Below the pieces are notes generated by a model, which saw only the letters and a program-made list of their open reading frames with translations, was not told the origin of the DNA and ran no database searches. Shown here one piece after another: positions 22,151 to 33,579 of a stretch of 64,000 nt of DNA. Every line of letters starts with the position of its first letter. The first letter of the stretch is position 1. The DNA is from Calliopum simillimum (lineage: Eukaryota; Arthropoda; Insecta; Diptera; Lauxaniidae). The position numbers and the translations under genes were made by a program. Location of the stretch: contig OX638371.1 in the NCBI GenBank assembly GCA_951812925.1, positions 78,501,697 to 78,565,696 on the forward strand. The letters are read 5' to 3'.

Positions 22151-22849
22151 CTTGGCTCGCTTTTCAAAAACATACGGCATATTAACGCCCAAGGTACTAG
22201 ATAATAGTCAGATGCATGTGCGAAGAGTTCAGTAACCTATAGTAGTTATAGTAATCATAAAGAGATAACGAGACCATGCAGTCATATAAAACCATTATGC
22301 CACACAGCTTCTTTGAATTAAAAAACACTGCATATAAAAACCATCGCCTCTTAAAGATTATGCTTTACAATCTCACGAAAATTCAGTATAATCACGCGAA
22401 ATAAACTGAAAGGAGCACGTGTATTATATGACACGTTAATATGCAAATTTCGGCAGTCACAAAAACAAAAATCAGATGTTCAAGTTTATAAGGCCATAAA
22501 TTTGTTATCAACAAACATATTTTTTTTATTTTTTAGACAGAAAAACACCTCTCATATAAGCAAAGTTATTGCCGATAACAAAAAAAATTTCACTAAAGTA
22601 CTTGAAATTCTGAAAAAATATAAGCGGCAATTCAGACAATGAGACGTGGCGCTACTCACGCATTAAAAAAGTAAAAATACTGTACTTTAAAACAATGTGA
22701 AATGTTCCACAGGAATAGGGATTTAATCATTTTTAAAATCAAAATCAGTTTTCAACGCATTTCTTAAAAGTATATATTATTTTGCATTAAAAGACCAGAA
22801 AAAACAACACTCGTCATATCTCAGAAATTGTTTGGCGCATGCACAGTAA

Positions 22850-23199
22850 TAGTGATGAGCAAATTTAGTCTTGGTCTTGATTCTTGGTCTTGGTAATTTT
22901 GCAAGACCAAGACGCTGATATCTTGGTCTTGGTCTTACTCGCGATGATCATCAAAATCAAGACTGCTTGTGAATTTTTAATTAATAGGTGTGTCACGCCC
23001 CTTTCAAGCATAAAATCATATCTCGATTCGAAATTTATCATCTTAAAAACCCAACTCCTTTGTAAAAATAAAGTTTGGAAACTTTGAATACTCAACAATC
23101 TCTAGAAATTTTTTCAAGACCAACCGAGACCAAGACTTAACGACCAAGCTGAAGACCAATACCAGGACTATGGTCTTGGTCTTGGTTTTCTCATCACTA
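22850..23199. mobile_element. ACCAAG-repeat MITE (family AC), 350 bp
   Basis: An exact 8-bp duplication CACAGTAA (22842-22849 and 23200-23207) flanks termini TAGTGATGAGCAAA and TTTTCTCATCACTA. Just inside both ends are short arrays of the hexamer TTGGTC, or ACCAAG on the other side. The 8-bp duplication points to hAT-type mobilisation. Copies are at 39198-39671 (complete), 35611-35769 (half) and 47074-47104 (one end). Non-coding. Confidence 0.88.
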
Positions 23200-23615
23200 C
23201 ACAGTAAAAACTAATAGTTTCCTTTTCATTGTTTTTATTTTCTTTGGTATTAATTTAAAACTATTATAGTATTTTATTAAAAAATTTTTCAAAATTTTAT
23301 GACCTGTTATTTGCGCGAAAAGAGCGATTTAGACTTTTTTACTCATTCTGTCGCCACGACCCACATACGACTTTACTGAATTTTACTGCAAAATATTTGG
23401 AAAGGTGCCCCGTAACATATCTACTACTTTCGAATTATGTGCTTTACCGTATATTATCGGAAATCTCGATTTTCCCAAAATTTTTGATAAAACGACCTCC
23501 TGACACCCTCTCTGGACGAAATTGGGAATTTCATTTTATACGTCTAGGAATATATTCCACCACATTTGGTTATTGAACATGGAAAAAAAAATTTTCTTAT
23601 AACCTGGGTCATATA

Positions 23616-25004
23616 CACGGGGGTTCAAAACATTTTTTAACCCTCAAGTTGCATCACTCGGAAAGTTTTTATATTTTCGTGTTCAGGGTACTTTCCTTAT
23701 CACATAAAAAAAACCTTAAGAAAATCCGTCGGGCGCATTTTTTTAAATCGAATTTTCCGCTTTTGGCAAAGTTGAGTTAAGTCAAAAATAACATGCGAAA
23801 ACTAAAATCAATAAAAAGGAACACGAATAGTCATTTCTAACTAACTTTTGGATGCTGAATTCAAATCCGTTAACAAAATCGATCTATCGCTACAGAATTT
23901 TGAGATATCCTAACCCAAAAATTACCAAAATATAAGATTTTTCGTGATTTTTTCCTACTTTTGAGGTTATGTAACACGACAGTGTAATACTTTGTCATAA
24001 AACCTATTATGTTAGTCAAAAGCACATATTTTTGCGTACAAAACTCTTTTCAAATTATATCAATATCTTCTTTTTTCTTGGAGTTATCCTAACCTAAAAA
24101 TTTAAAAAAATATAAAAACAAGATTCTTGACTACGTTGGAGGCTACATAGAGAACGCACGAAATTTTTTTGGTCTTTTATACAAACTGCATCACTTTTAA
24201 TCATTTATTGTCTTCAAAATTAGCTATTAAATAGTCATCTACGATTTTTCTATACAAAGTTATGAGCTCTTTAAAATGACATCAAGAAACACAAAAACGT
24301 TATACCAAAACAAGTAATACACTGAAGCTAAAAAGTTAATTTGCTTCAAATTGTTGTGACAAAGAAGGAAAAATTTGTAGGTGACCACTCGATGGCTGAT
24401 TTTGAAGACGAGGGATTGTAGTAAGGAATTCAGTTAGTATAAAAGAGCAGAAAAATTTCGTGCGTTCTCTATGTAGCCTTCAACGTAGTCGAAAATCTTG
24501 TTTTTGTTTCTTTTTAAATTTTTAGGTTAGGATAACTCCAAGAAAAAAAAAAGATATTGATATAATTTAAAAAGAGTTTTGTAGGCAAAGATATGTACTT
24601 TTAATTAAAATAACAAGTTTTATGACAAAGTATTACACTGTCGTGTTACACAACCTCAAAAGTAGGGAAAAATCACGAAAAATCTTATATTTTGGTAATT
24701 TTTGGGTTAGGATATCTCAAAATTCTGTGGCGATAGATCGATTTTGTTGATGGATTTGAATTCAGCATCCAAAAGTTAGTTAGAAATGACTATTCGTGTT
24801 CCTTTTTATTGATTTTAGTTTTCGCATGTTATTTTTGACTTAACTCAACTTTGCCAAAAACGGAAAATTCGATTTAAAAAAAAGCGCCCGACGGATTTTC
24901 TTAATTTTTTTTTTATGTGATAAGAAAAGTACCCTGAACTCGAAAATATACAAACTTTCCGAGTGATGCAACTTGAGGGTTAAAAAATGTTTTGAACCCC
25001 CGTG
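23616..25004. repeat. Large fold-back element, 1.39 kb
   Basis: Arms of about 570 bp (23616-24187 and about 24435-25004) are near-identical inverted copies with a few indels. The tips are TA|CACGGGGGTTCAAAACAT and ATGTTTTGAACCCCCGTG|TA. The ~245-bp spacer has no ORF. The TA flank fits Tc1/mariner-type mobilisation but could be chance. High arm identity suggests a recent element or gene conversion between arms. Such DNA can extrude a cruciform or yield long double-stranded RNA if transcribed. Parts of the arms resemble 1-590. Confidence 0.88.
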
Positions 25005-25236
25005 TATAAGAGGAACTTATTTTCGGATATGCCCATATGTAAAAGGCAATAAGCCAAATAACACAAATAAGAAAATGGGCAGTGCCTCGCCCTTAAAATA
25101 CAAAATTTGACATATTTCCGAAACTTTTTGAAGCAAATGGAAGAAATTTGTTACGAGTGTATACTCGTACATATGTAAAGCGCACTGGAAAAAATATCAT
25201 CAACTAAAGAAATTGACGACACCATACACAGAGCAA

Positions 25237-25572
25237 AATTGACCACATAAAATAGAACAAAAGTAAGAAGATATCTCTATGGTTTTCATCCAAAAAGAAA
25301 GTCACATCACAATCATAGAGAAAATCTTCTTAAAATTTATGTTGCCATTTATATGAAAACCTTGTAATATGACGAATAAATCTCATCGTTTTCAATACGG
25401 TTTCTTCTTAATTTTATGAGAAATCTTCTGGAAAACAATAAGATATCTTCTTTCATATAAATGGCAACAGAAATTTATACTAGATTTTCTCTATGGTTTT
25501 GATGTGACTTTCTTCTTGGATGAAAACCATAGAGATATCTTCTTACTTTTGTTCCATTTTATGTTGTTATAA
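25237..25572. repeat. Hairpin MITE, ~335 bp
   Basis: The left arm has ACATAAAATAGAACAAAAGT then AAGAAGATATCTCTATGG; the right arm is the same inverted from about 25455 (CAAAAGTAAGAAG complement, CATAAAATGG complement). Arms of ~115 bp flank a ~100-bp loop. A GAAGATATCTTCT-like motif recurs inside. No clear target duplication. Confidence 0.75.
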
Positions 25573-27353
25573 TTCGGCTACCAGGTTTTCCATACGCATC
25601 TATTTAATGAACAATTGGAGCTTTTTCGATGACGACCCATCATATTTTATTCTGTAAGAATAAGTTGATGGTAAAGATGATTAATATAACAAAATAAAAT
25701 TACTTGCATTGCATTTTCTTAAATGCCTCAGTCCTGCCGTCATTCCCCAAGCAAAATAAATAAATACACAAGGTTCTGTCAAATCAAAGCACAAAACAAA
25801 AACCTTTTTTATCCGATTTTCTCCTTAAAACTAGAAAATAATAAGTTTCTCACGTTACTTACATCTTTCTATGCTTAAAAAAATGTGTTGAATGGAAAAT
25901 ATTACCTTATGCCTCATGTTAAAATTATTACATATTCTTAAACTTTTGATAACATGAGTATTTTCATATATATAGCCATCTTGAAACATTGGTATCTTAC
26001 CTGTAATTAAAGAAAAAATACGTTAATAACGAAATATAAAAAAAATAATAATATGAATTTTGTTTGTATGTTCATAATTATGTTATACTTTTGAATAAAA
26101 CTGTGTGAAAAAAGAGTCACATAATGGTATGTAAAAAATCAAAGTCGTAGAGAGAGATAGAATCATTCAGAAGCAACGCATTCAATGGATACTCTTCATT
26201 TTGGTACTACACACAACCCTAGAAGTTTTAGGAGAACACAAAACAAAGAATATTGTGCACTAGGTATGTGATTTTTATTTTAAGAGTTCTTTGCTTCGCG
26301 GGAAAGCTTTTACATTGCTTAACCCGAAGATTACTTAAATTTCGACCAAAATCTCCATACAACCGGAATCACAAATGCAAATTGGCGCAATTTGTAAAAA
26401 TGAATCAAAATAAAATAAAATAAATAAAAGCGCCATTCTCATTCAAACTTTTGCATTGCGCTAATTTAGTCCGGCCCAGTCATGGTCGATCAAAGCACGA
26501 CAACAACAATAATATAGCACAAAACAACAACACAGCGAGACAGCAACAAGATTAAAATTTTACTATAAAAATCTTTAAGTCACACACACAAGGTATCTAT
26601 GTATCTCGTCGCATTTATGACGCCTTTAACTAAATAAATATGCGACGTCTTTCTATGATTGTTGTTGTACTTGTTGTGCATAGTTTTTGTGTTGTTGTTG
26701 TTGTTATTCCAGTTGTAGTCAACTCACATGATTCTTATTTCTGACGTGATAATGTACGACTATGAGTAAACCAATTAAGTTTAGAAAAAAAAATATACGA
26801 ATACGACTCGTATCTTTAAGTATGATAGATAGAAAGAGAAAGAGATAAAGATACTAATGGAAAAAAAGATTCACAACATGCATTTGTTGTTTGATTTGGT
26901 ACCTTTTTTCTTTAAATGTCTTCTTTCTTCTATTGAAAGAGTAAGCTCTATAGATTGATTGGGAAACTACTAATTTGAAAGCTATGCTGGTTGGAGGATT
27001 ATACGCTTGTCTTGGAAAACATAATTTAATATATGTTGACTATGGAAACCTTAGCCTTTGTAAGAAAAACAATGTCAACCAGAAAGTCCATGACTAAATT
27101 CTCTATATATTTATTTCCACCAAATTGATATATACCAGAAATAAGTTACGATCTGGATAAAGCAATATACTAAGATCGGTTTGTACAGCTGATTAAATAC
27201 TACAACAATATACTGCATTGCAAGCTCTTTACTTAAAGAATTTGTGATAATTTAGTAGAATCTTCAAGTTAAATATCTTTGAAAACTTAAGTGGAATAAC
27301 TTTTAAACTACACTGTAAATTTTTTTTTTTTTTTAATTTCATATAAACATGCA
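25573..27353. other. AT-rich DNA with CAA/GTT dyad at 26.5-26.7 kb
   Basis: Between about 26495 and 26700, a CAACAACAATAATATAGCAC stretch faces GTTGTTGT runs. GTCGCATTTATGACG and ATAAATATGCGACGTC at about 26608-26655 can form an 11-pair hairpin. No exon is supported. CAA-rich host DNA of this type is common near fly genes. Confidence 0.4.
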
Positions 27354-27355
27354 TA

Positions 27356-27626
27356 TCGTCGGGTTAAAACTACAACTAGATATCTACATTTTTTCATATT
27401 TTGAGTAAAATATACAGAAACATGAAGGGAAAATTACTCTGCTTTTCAGTCAATTGACTTAAGTCAGTTTTTTTAAATGTAGTCCTCATTCAATTTTATA
27501 TAAGAAATATAAAGCAGAAAATCTATAAATCTCATACAAAAATCGAATTTCAAAAAATTTAAAAAGCGTTTTTCTCAAAACAATAAAAATGTAGATGTCT
27601 ATGTAGTTGTAGTTTTAACCCGACGA
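27356..27626. mobile_element. TA-flanked MITE, 271 bp
   Basis: The left end is TA|TCGTCGGGTTAAAACTACAA and the right is TTGTAGTTTTAACCCGACGA|TA (TA at 27354-27355 and 27627-27628). The inverted repeats extend about 35 bp, with a second paired segment (GAAATTCGAT-type) inside. TA duplication suggests a Tc1/mariner-type source. A partial copy is at 21898. Confidence 0.82.
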
Positions 27627-28224
27627 TATATCAGATGCATGACATTGTGTATTTTTAGATTAAAATTGGTGTATATTTTCATATCTTCAAAAGATCAAAA
27701 CTCCTAAACCATGAATGAAATCGAGTAATGGATAACTTTTATTAACCTTAGTACTAAAAAAAGTATTTAAAATAGTTATTTTTCTCATATGACAGAAAAC
27801 TAACTTTAAACTTTAAGTAAGATTCTCAATATTTCCAAAATAGATCAAAATATGAATATCAGCTAAGGAATTTCGTAAAGAAGTACTTGTAATTATTTGC
27901 CGATTTTGTAATTTTTTTTTTTTTTTTTTTTTTTTGTATCATACAAATCCTTTTCCATGCATTGAAATAAACTTTTAATAAAGCGTTTTTATATCAAACG
28001 CCTAGGATATATTTGTATTTGTATTTGTGTTGCACTTTGTATTTGAGTAGAATTTCGCCAAGTGGATCCATGATTTTCAACGCGTTGATGAAAATTGAAA
28101 ACGAATATCGCAATTCAATTCAAGCTTTGAAAAAAGTTAACTTGTTTATTTACATACAATGAACGATTGATAATTGAGGTATCATTTTACAGAAAAAATT
28201 AATTTCTCGTAAACTTTTTATTGA

Positions 28225-28360
28225 AATTATGAAGTAAGTTTATTGACTGTTTTTTTGCTTGTATAGTACTAATGAAAGTATCAACACGCTTTTTCTAAAT
28301 TGAAGTATGATAATTTTATATTGAACTAATTAAACAGTCATTTTTACAATTTTTCAATAA
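28225..28360 (+). repeat. Direct repeat, first copy
   Basis: GTTTATTGACTGTTTTTTTG through TTAAACAGTCATTTTTAC is repeated with only a few changes at 28797-28930. The copies are ~570 bp apart. Each unit has inverted GACTGTTT/AAACAGTC ends, so each may be a tiny MITE or half of a segment duplication. Confidence 0.75.
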
Positions 28361-28489
28361 CAAACGCAAGCAAGTGTTAACATGGAAATTGATTACATAT
28401 TTTTCGGCTACTTCCACATACATATTTATATATTTTCATATATAAACATGTATATAGCCTCATCAGGATCAGTTTTAGTTAAATCTTGC

Positions 28490-28565
28490 CAGAAACCGTA
28501 CTCGAACCCGTGTCTCCGGTTATCTAATGAAAGAAAACGCGGTGCTTGAGTGATTGTGCTATTGG
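28490..28565 (-). repeat. tRNA-like sequence between the direct repeats
   Basis: On the minus strand a CAATAGCACAATCACTCAAG stretch and ACACGGGTTCGAGTACGG resemble Pol III A and B boxes. It fits a tRNA-derived SINE head. It lacks a paired acceptor stem. Confidence 0.35.
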
Positions 28566-28796
28566 TCACGGATAAACTCTCTGAACAGGATCGCCATTAT
28601 GAATAAATCATAAGGATCACTAGCGCCGTCTGTTGTGAAAAATTGCCAAATTGTTAGTTCGTAACACACTCTGGTTTTGAGACATGCTACGCTAGCTACA
28701 ACAAAAACCTACAAGGGCGGATTTGTTTTCCACATACAATGCAGGCTCTCGAAATTACGAGAATTTTAATGATAGATAGGCAGGTTCCTCTAGATA

Positions 28797-28930
28797 AATT
28801 ATAAAGTTAGTTTATTGACTGTTTTTTTGCTTGTATAGTACTAATGAAAGTACCAACATGCTTTTTCTAAATTGAAGTATGATAATTCTATATTGAACTA
28901 ATTAAACAGTCATTTTTGCAATTTTTATTG
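28797..28930 (+). repeat. Direct repeat, second copy
   Basis: About 130 bp, roughly 95% identical by eye to 28225-28360. The intervening 430 bp differs and includes the tRNA-like sequence. Confidence 0.75.
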
Positions 28931-29576
28931 AAAGTTTTTGAAAATTAAGCTGGATGGTAGAAAACAAATAAGATTAACGATTAATACTAATTAGAACGCG
29001 TTTGTATTTGTTGTTGCTATGTTTTTATTAGTTTTTTATAAGAAAATGCTCATTTGACCCTGTTCTCTTTACGATAGTTTTAAATTTCTTCCAGAAACAG
29101 AAGCCTTGAAGTCCGAAGATAAAGAATCCATTAAAACATTTTTGTGCCCGCCCTTATGGTAAATGACATTAAATATTTTTTGTCGCCGCGCACATAACAT
29201 GGAATACAAAAAAAAAACAAAAAAAAAAAACTGAGAAAAAAAATTTTAAAATGTTTATACTACAGTCATTTGGGACTAAAAATCGTGTTACTAGGAAAGT
29301 TTTTCGAGATTTTTAAAAAGTGGTTATTATTATAGATTTCGTTTGCTTTGCCGCCCCGTATCTTTGCCGCTCGTTCCACCATATTGGAGAAATGGATCCT
29401 CAAATCATTATTTGTAAATAAGTATACGCTAACGGTCACTTTAAGCGAAAAATATTGTTCAACAATATTGTATTGTAGCTTTTAGAATTTCGTATCAAAA
29501 TGGTCCTAGAATTGTTTTCGTACGACTTATCGGTAAGGAGATATACTTATTAAAATAGTGGCAAAGCTTGTTATCG
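28931..29576. other. AT-rich DNA without recognised gene
   Basis: Nothing supported. A short CCGCCCCGTATCTTTGCCGC stretch near 29353 is GC-richer than its surroundings. Confidence 0.35.
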
Positions 29577-29578
29577 TA

Positions 29579-29938
29579 TCTGTGGACTTTTAACAAAAAA
29601 ACCTAACTCAAAATTGGCAACTTTTCAGGAGAGCCTGAAAACTGATTAACTACTTTTCAATAATGTAGCTCAATTTCCATACATTTTTACTCATCTGAAA
29701 GTGTCAGCTGTCAAATTATTTATTTTTTATTTTTTTTGGTTCATAACACTTCACCCCACGAATGGCGCTAAGTTCAAATCTTGCGTAAACTATGGGACAC
29801 CCTTAAATCTCTGGAACAAGAAATCATAGAGACCGGGCGATTATACCAATAGAAGCGTATTTACATTTTATATTTAGGACTAAAATCCTGGAGAATTGTC
29901 TTATTCCGACTGAGGTTGTTTTGTCAAAAGTCCACAGA
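29579..29938. mobile_element. TA-flanked hairpin MITE, 360 bp
   Basis: The ends are TA|TCTGTGGACTTTTAACAAAA and the inverted TTTTGTCAAAAGTCCACAGA|TA (TA at 29577-29578 and 29939-29940), with ~27 bp of terminal repeat. The interior is non-coding. Confidence 0.75.
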
Positions 29939-30197
29939 TATACATTAGAAGTATCACAAAAAAAAAAATTTTTCGCAGCAAACCGCTTTTCCTGGTAAAA
30001 CTACCAACTGACGTTACTATTAGTCTAAAAATTTATTTTCTTAATTTTTATGATTGAAGATTTTTTAAATTTCTGGAGTAAAAAAAAACTATCATTGAGA
30101 AAAAACGATTTGCAAAAATATTTTTAAAAAGACTTGTAAAAACAGTTTTCAAAAACTTTTGTTTGCCTTTTTTTATACAAAAACTCATTATTAATTA

Positions 30198-30871
30198 CAC
30201 AGGACCACAAAAAAAAAAGTCCTGTAGTAGAAAGTTGAGGTACCATATGGTATGGTTTTCAATGTGCTTAAAACGAATCCGAGGTCAGAATTTAGCCATC
30301 ACCCTCAGATTTTGAGATATCCTTGCTTAAATTTGCAGGAAGCACTGTTTTCAGGCTTATGGTGCAGTTGCAGGAAACGATGTAGTTCCATATTTTCAAT
30401 GGAATCGAATAGCCATAATCTTCCTTATAAAACTATTAATTCTAATTTTTTCGGTTGGACTTTTACTTCCCGAGATATCACCGTTTGAAGTAAACGTATC
30501 TCATCCCCCATACAAAGCACTACATTATACATATTTGTAGCGTAAAATCCATTTAACATATAAAAATGATAACCCTTTACTTCAAAGTAAGATAACTCTG
30601 AAAGTAAGAGTCCAATCGGAAAAGTTTGAAGGCACTGTTTTATAAGGAAGATTGCGGCTATTCGATGTCATTAAAAAAATGGAACTACCACATTTCCTGG
30701 AACTGCACCATAAGCCTGAAAACAGCGCTTTCTGCAAATTTAAGCATGGATATCTCAAAATCTGAGGGTGATGGCTAAATTCTGACCTCGGATTCGTTTT
30801 TAGCACATTGAAAACCATACCGTATGGTACCTCAACTTTCTACTACAGGACTTTTTTTTTGTGGTCCTGTG
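30198..30871. mobile_element. Fold-back element with CACAGG tips and TTA flanks
   Basis: The tips are TTA|CACAGGACCAC and GTGGTCCTGTG|TTA (TTA at 30195-30197 and 30872-30874). Arms of about 290 bp mirror each other (GAGGTACCATATGGTATGG; AATCCGAGGTCAGAATTTAG). Each tip also folds on itself (CAGGACC with AGTCCTG). A 3-bp duplication with CACAG-type ends suggests CACTA/EnSpm-type mobilisation, though PIF/Harbinger also makes 3-bp duplications. The two opposed 78-codon ORFs are mirror artefacts. Confidence 0.82.
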
Positions 30872-30874
30872 TTA

Positions 30875-31200
30875 TGAGAGATTTTTTCGAACGTGTCGAA
30901 CTTAAATCAAAAAGCAATCGAAATGGAACCCTGCGTTCGCTCTATACTTCAAATTTTGATGTAACTTATACGCCCTATTTCATTAAAATGTATTGATACA
31001 TTTTAATTAGTGCACATTTTCAAATTAGTGCCACATTTCAATTAAAATTGATATTTAAAAGGAAAAACCAATACAACAATATCTAACTGATTAAAAATGA
31101 TGTATTTTAATAAACCGAACTAATAAAATTCTACTTAATTTACAAAAGCAGCGTAAAATAAAAATTAAAGTGAAACTCGTGACTATAAAGTAAAACTTAA
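30875..31200. other. AT-rich DNA without recognised gene
   Basis: Nothing supported beyond the short frame at 30808-30996, which has no recognisable domain. Confidence 0.35.
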
Positions 31201-31219
31201 TTCTCCCATTTCGTATTAT

Positions 31220-31330
31220 TAAAACTGCATTAGCATGTGTGTGCGTTATGTATTGATGTGTGTTTGTGTTTGCGTGGGTGTAAATGCACCTTGCGCGCAC
31301 GTACAAGCACACACACATACACACACAAAT
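31220..31330. repeat. GT then CA alternating tract
   Basis: GTGTGTGCG and GTGTGTTTGTGTTTGCGTGG change to GCGCGCACGTACAAGCACAC and ACACACAC after 31285. Alternating purine-pyrimidine runs in opposite senses can pair as a hairpin and favour Z-form DNA. Confidence 0.6.
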
Positions 31331-31421
31331 TTATTTTTTTTTACCGGCAGCACGAACAAAACAAAGACCAAAAAAACCAAACCATAAAAATATGACAACA
31401 TAAATATAATGGAGAGTTGAA

Positions 31422-31462
31422 TTCGAACATGATGTTCGAATACATGCGCAGCTGACACAGCT
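31422..31462. promoter_or_regulatory. 9-bp-arm palindrome plus paired CAGCTG boxes
   Basis: TTCGAACAT-G-ATGTTCGAA (31422-31440) is a perfect palindrome around one base. It is followed by CAGCTGACACAGCTG (31448-31462), two E-box cores nine bases apart. CT-rich DNA with TCTCTCTATT and GCTCGCTCTC follows to about 31560. A similar TTCGAACATGAGAACAGCTG occurs at 55611. Regulatory use is inference only. Confidence 0.35.
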
Positions 31463-32435
31463 GTTTTTGTTCGTATTGCGTTTCTACTATTCGAAAATGT
31501 GCTCTGTGTCTAACTCTTTCTCTATCTCTCTATTTATTTGTTTGCTCGCTCTCATTAAACGTTGGAGTTGAGTATACTTCTGTTGAAACTCTATAGTGGA
31601 GACTTATCACTCACATTCGGTACATTTGTATTGATGTGCATGTTTTTAAGCGCATGTTCGAAAATGTCCTTCGAAATTCCGGGTTTTGACACTTTGACAT
31701 TTACAAAATTTTGCTGCTGCTGATAGCTAACGATTTAATTCGAAATCATTTTTCATTTAATTTTGTTTTTTCTTTAGTTTTTCAGCTGCTGATTGGATTG
31801 TTGTTGTGAAAGATTCGTTTTTTTTGCGAGTTTTGTGGGTTACAAGCTCACGTATTGGTGATAGTTTCAGCTGTGACCCAACCAAACCATGGAATTTAGA
31901 TGAAGCAATGCCCCCTCTAGTGTAGTGTTGCCATAATTGATGAAGTTTTAGGTGCTTTAGATATTTAACTCTAATGTGGATATTCACTTCTTATGCGAAA
32001 GCCTTCTGTAGCTGCACTAAGTCACCTTTAAAAATTCTGTGAGCTTCTTTAAAATTCTCAAAAGTTTTAACTTTCGCATTTTTATCATTTTTGTAAAGAC
32101 ATACCTTGAACATTACACCTATCAAATGTTATATGGCAAAAAATTAATGTGAAAATGCCTTGCTCCCAGGCTCTAAAAAGTTTCCTTTTGGCACAAAAAA
32201 TGTTGGTTCCGATTGAAAAAAAATTTGACCGTACAATTTTTGGTCTATTTTTGGTGTATTTGAGGTTTCTCATATTTTTGAGTAAACGGTGACTGGAATG
32301 TCACATCTTGAATTATGATAAATTTTTATAATTTTTTCATCTTCAATAGTGAGTGGGCTTTATGATTCATAACAACTTTTTTTGCCTTTAATTGTTAATA
32401 TAATGCATGTTAATTTGTAGGAGAAGAGTGCCGAC
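31463..32435. other. CT-rich then AT-rich DNA without recognised gene
   Basis: CT-rich motifs near 31510-31560 could bind GAGA-type factors. No exon is supported. Confidence 0.35.
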
Positions 32436-32443
32436 TGCGAGCA

Positions 32444-33577
32444 TGGTTCGGGTGTGGACACCCCCGGTAACTTTTGACAGAAAACAAATGCGGCTGTTCT
32501 GAGAAATGTTAAGCGCGTATTATGACAGCACGAAGTTATGTGCATTTACCGGAGGAAAGAGACGCTTTTGCTTTGTGCTGAGATGAAAATAATTTTTGAA
32601 TAAGTGAAAGTCAACCCAAAAGTTTATCTATGTGCAATAAATCGAAGTGAATCAATCGAAAAGCTGAATGCAATCTATATTTAAGCACTAAATTTATTTA
32701 TATTTTGTGATTCAAAACCGAATGCAAGCAAAATCTTTACACAACACAATGTGCTTATTGCTTTTCAAAGTGGCTGCCAAAGTCGAGTGTGGGCCCCGAA
32801 TTGGTTCGGGTTTGGGCACCCCTCTTTTTTTTATTTAAAGCGTGTGTTTTACTGAAATATCGTCATGGATGCCAACATTACTAATTTAAATGGTGTTCTT
32901 ATGCCTTTTTACGTTTTTTTAGTTGAATGGAAAGACCCAAAAGGCCCTTTAAAGATATCGCAGAAAAAAAGTTGTTTGCATACTACTTTGCAAAAAATCC
33001 CGTTATTGAGTTTCCAGACAAGTGGACCGAAGAGCAGATGGCGGTCATGGATTTGTCCAAAAAATTCATGCTTAGCAAAAGAGCAATGCCCAAAGGGCTA
33101 GAAATTACGCCACCAAGCCAGCTTAGTCTGAAAAACAATTGATTTGACATTGACGCCGAAGACAATTAAGCCTGGTTTCAGGGCAATAGGCATGATGCCA
33201 TTCGATCCATACATTTTCAGTGACGCTGACTTTGTTGAAGCCGTTGAGTAGATTTTGTTGAATTTGAGTGAGTCAATGTTTCCAAAATAAATTAATTTTG
33301 CTTTCTTCTGCATCTGAGTGCGTTTTACTTCATATTTTCCCATTTTTAGCCGATTTTCTAAGGGTGCCCACAAACAAACAAAAAATTTTTTTTTGTCAAA
33401 AATTATCACTTCACTATTTTTTTTATATAAGTTTTTCAACCGACGAAATCAATTTATTTCTTCACCAATAGTTAGATAAGGTCTCTAGTTTTCCATTTAT
33501 AGTTAAATGTCAGCATAATAGTCATTTGGTCAAAAGTTTTGAGTCGAAAACAAAAAAGGTGCCCACAACCGGTACTT
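32444..33577 (+). mobile_element. Pogo/Tigger-like element remnant
   Basis: The motif GGTTCGGG-TGGGCACCCC occurs near 32444 and 32801 on the plus strand. Its inverted form (GGGTGCCCACAAAC; AGGTGCCCACAACCGG) occurs near 33361 and 33558. This gives two nested pairs of terminal or subterminal inverted repeats around the transposase fragment. Exact ends and target duplication are not clear. Confidence 0.45.
32865..33251 (+). pseudogene. Pogo/CENP-B-like transposase C-terminal remnant (frameshifted)
   Basis: Three plus-strand frames must be joined to read it. The first holds MDANITNLNGVLMPFYVFL, the second KDPKGP-like sequence to FPDKWTEEQMAVMDLSKKFM and GLEITPPSQLSL. The third holds GFRAIGMMPFDPYIFSDADF before a stop at 33249-33251. 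The last segment resembles the G-[IM]-x-P-F-[DN]-x-x-[IV]-F-S-D-x-D-F signature near the end of pogo/Tigger and Jerky-type DDE transposases. At least two frame changes make it non-functional. No catalytic aspartates are visible. The identification rests mainly on that single motif. Confidence 0.5.
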
Positions 33578-33579
33578 TT

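Noticed and set aside
30252..30818. Two similar 78-codon ORFs on opposite strands
   Set aside because: They are mirror images produced by the fold-back arms.
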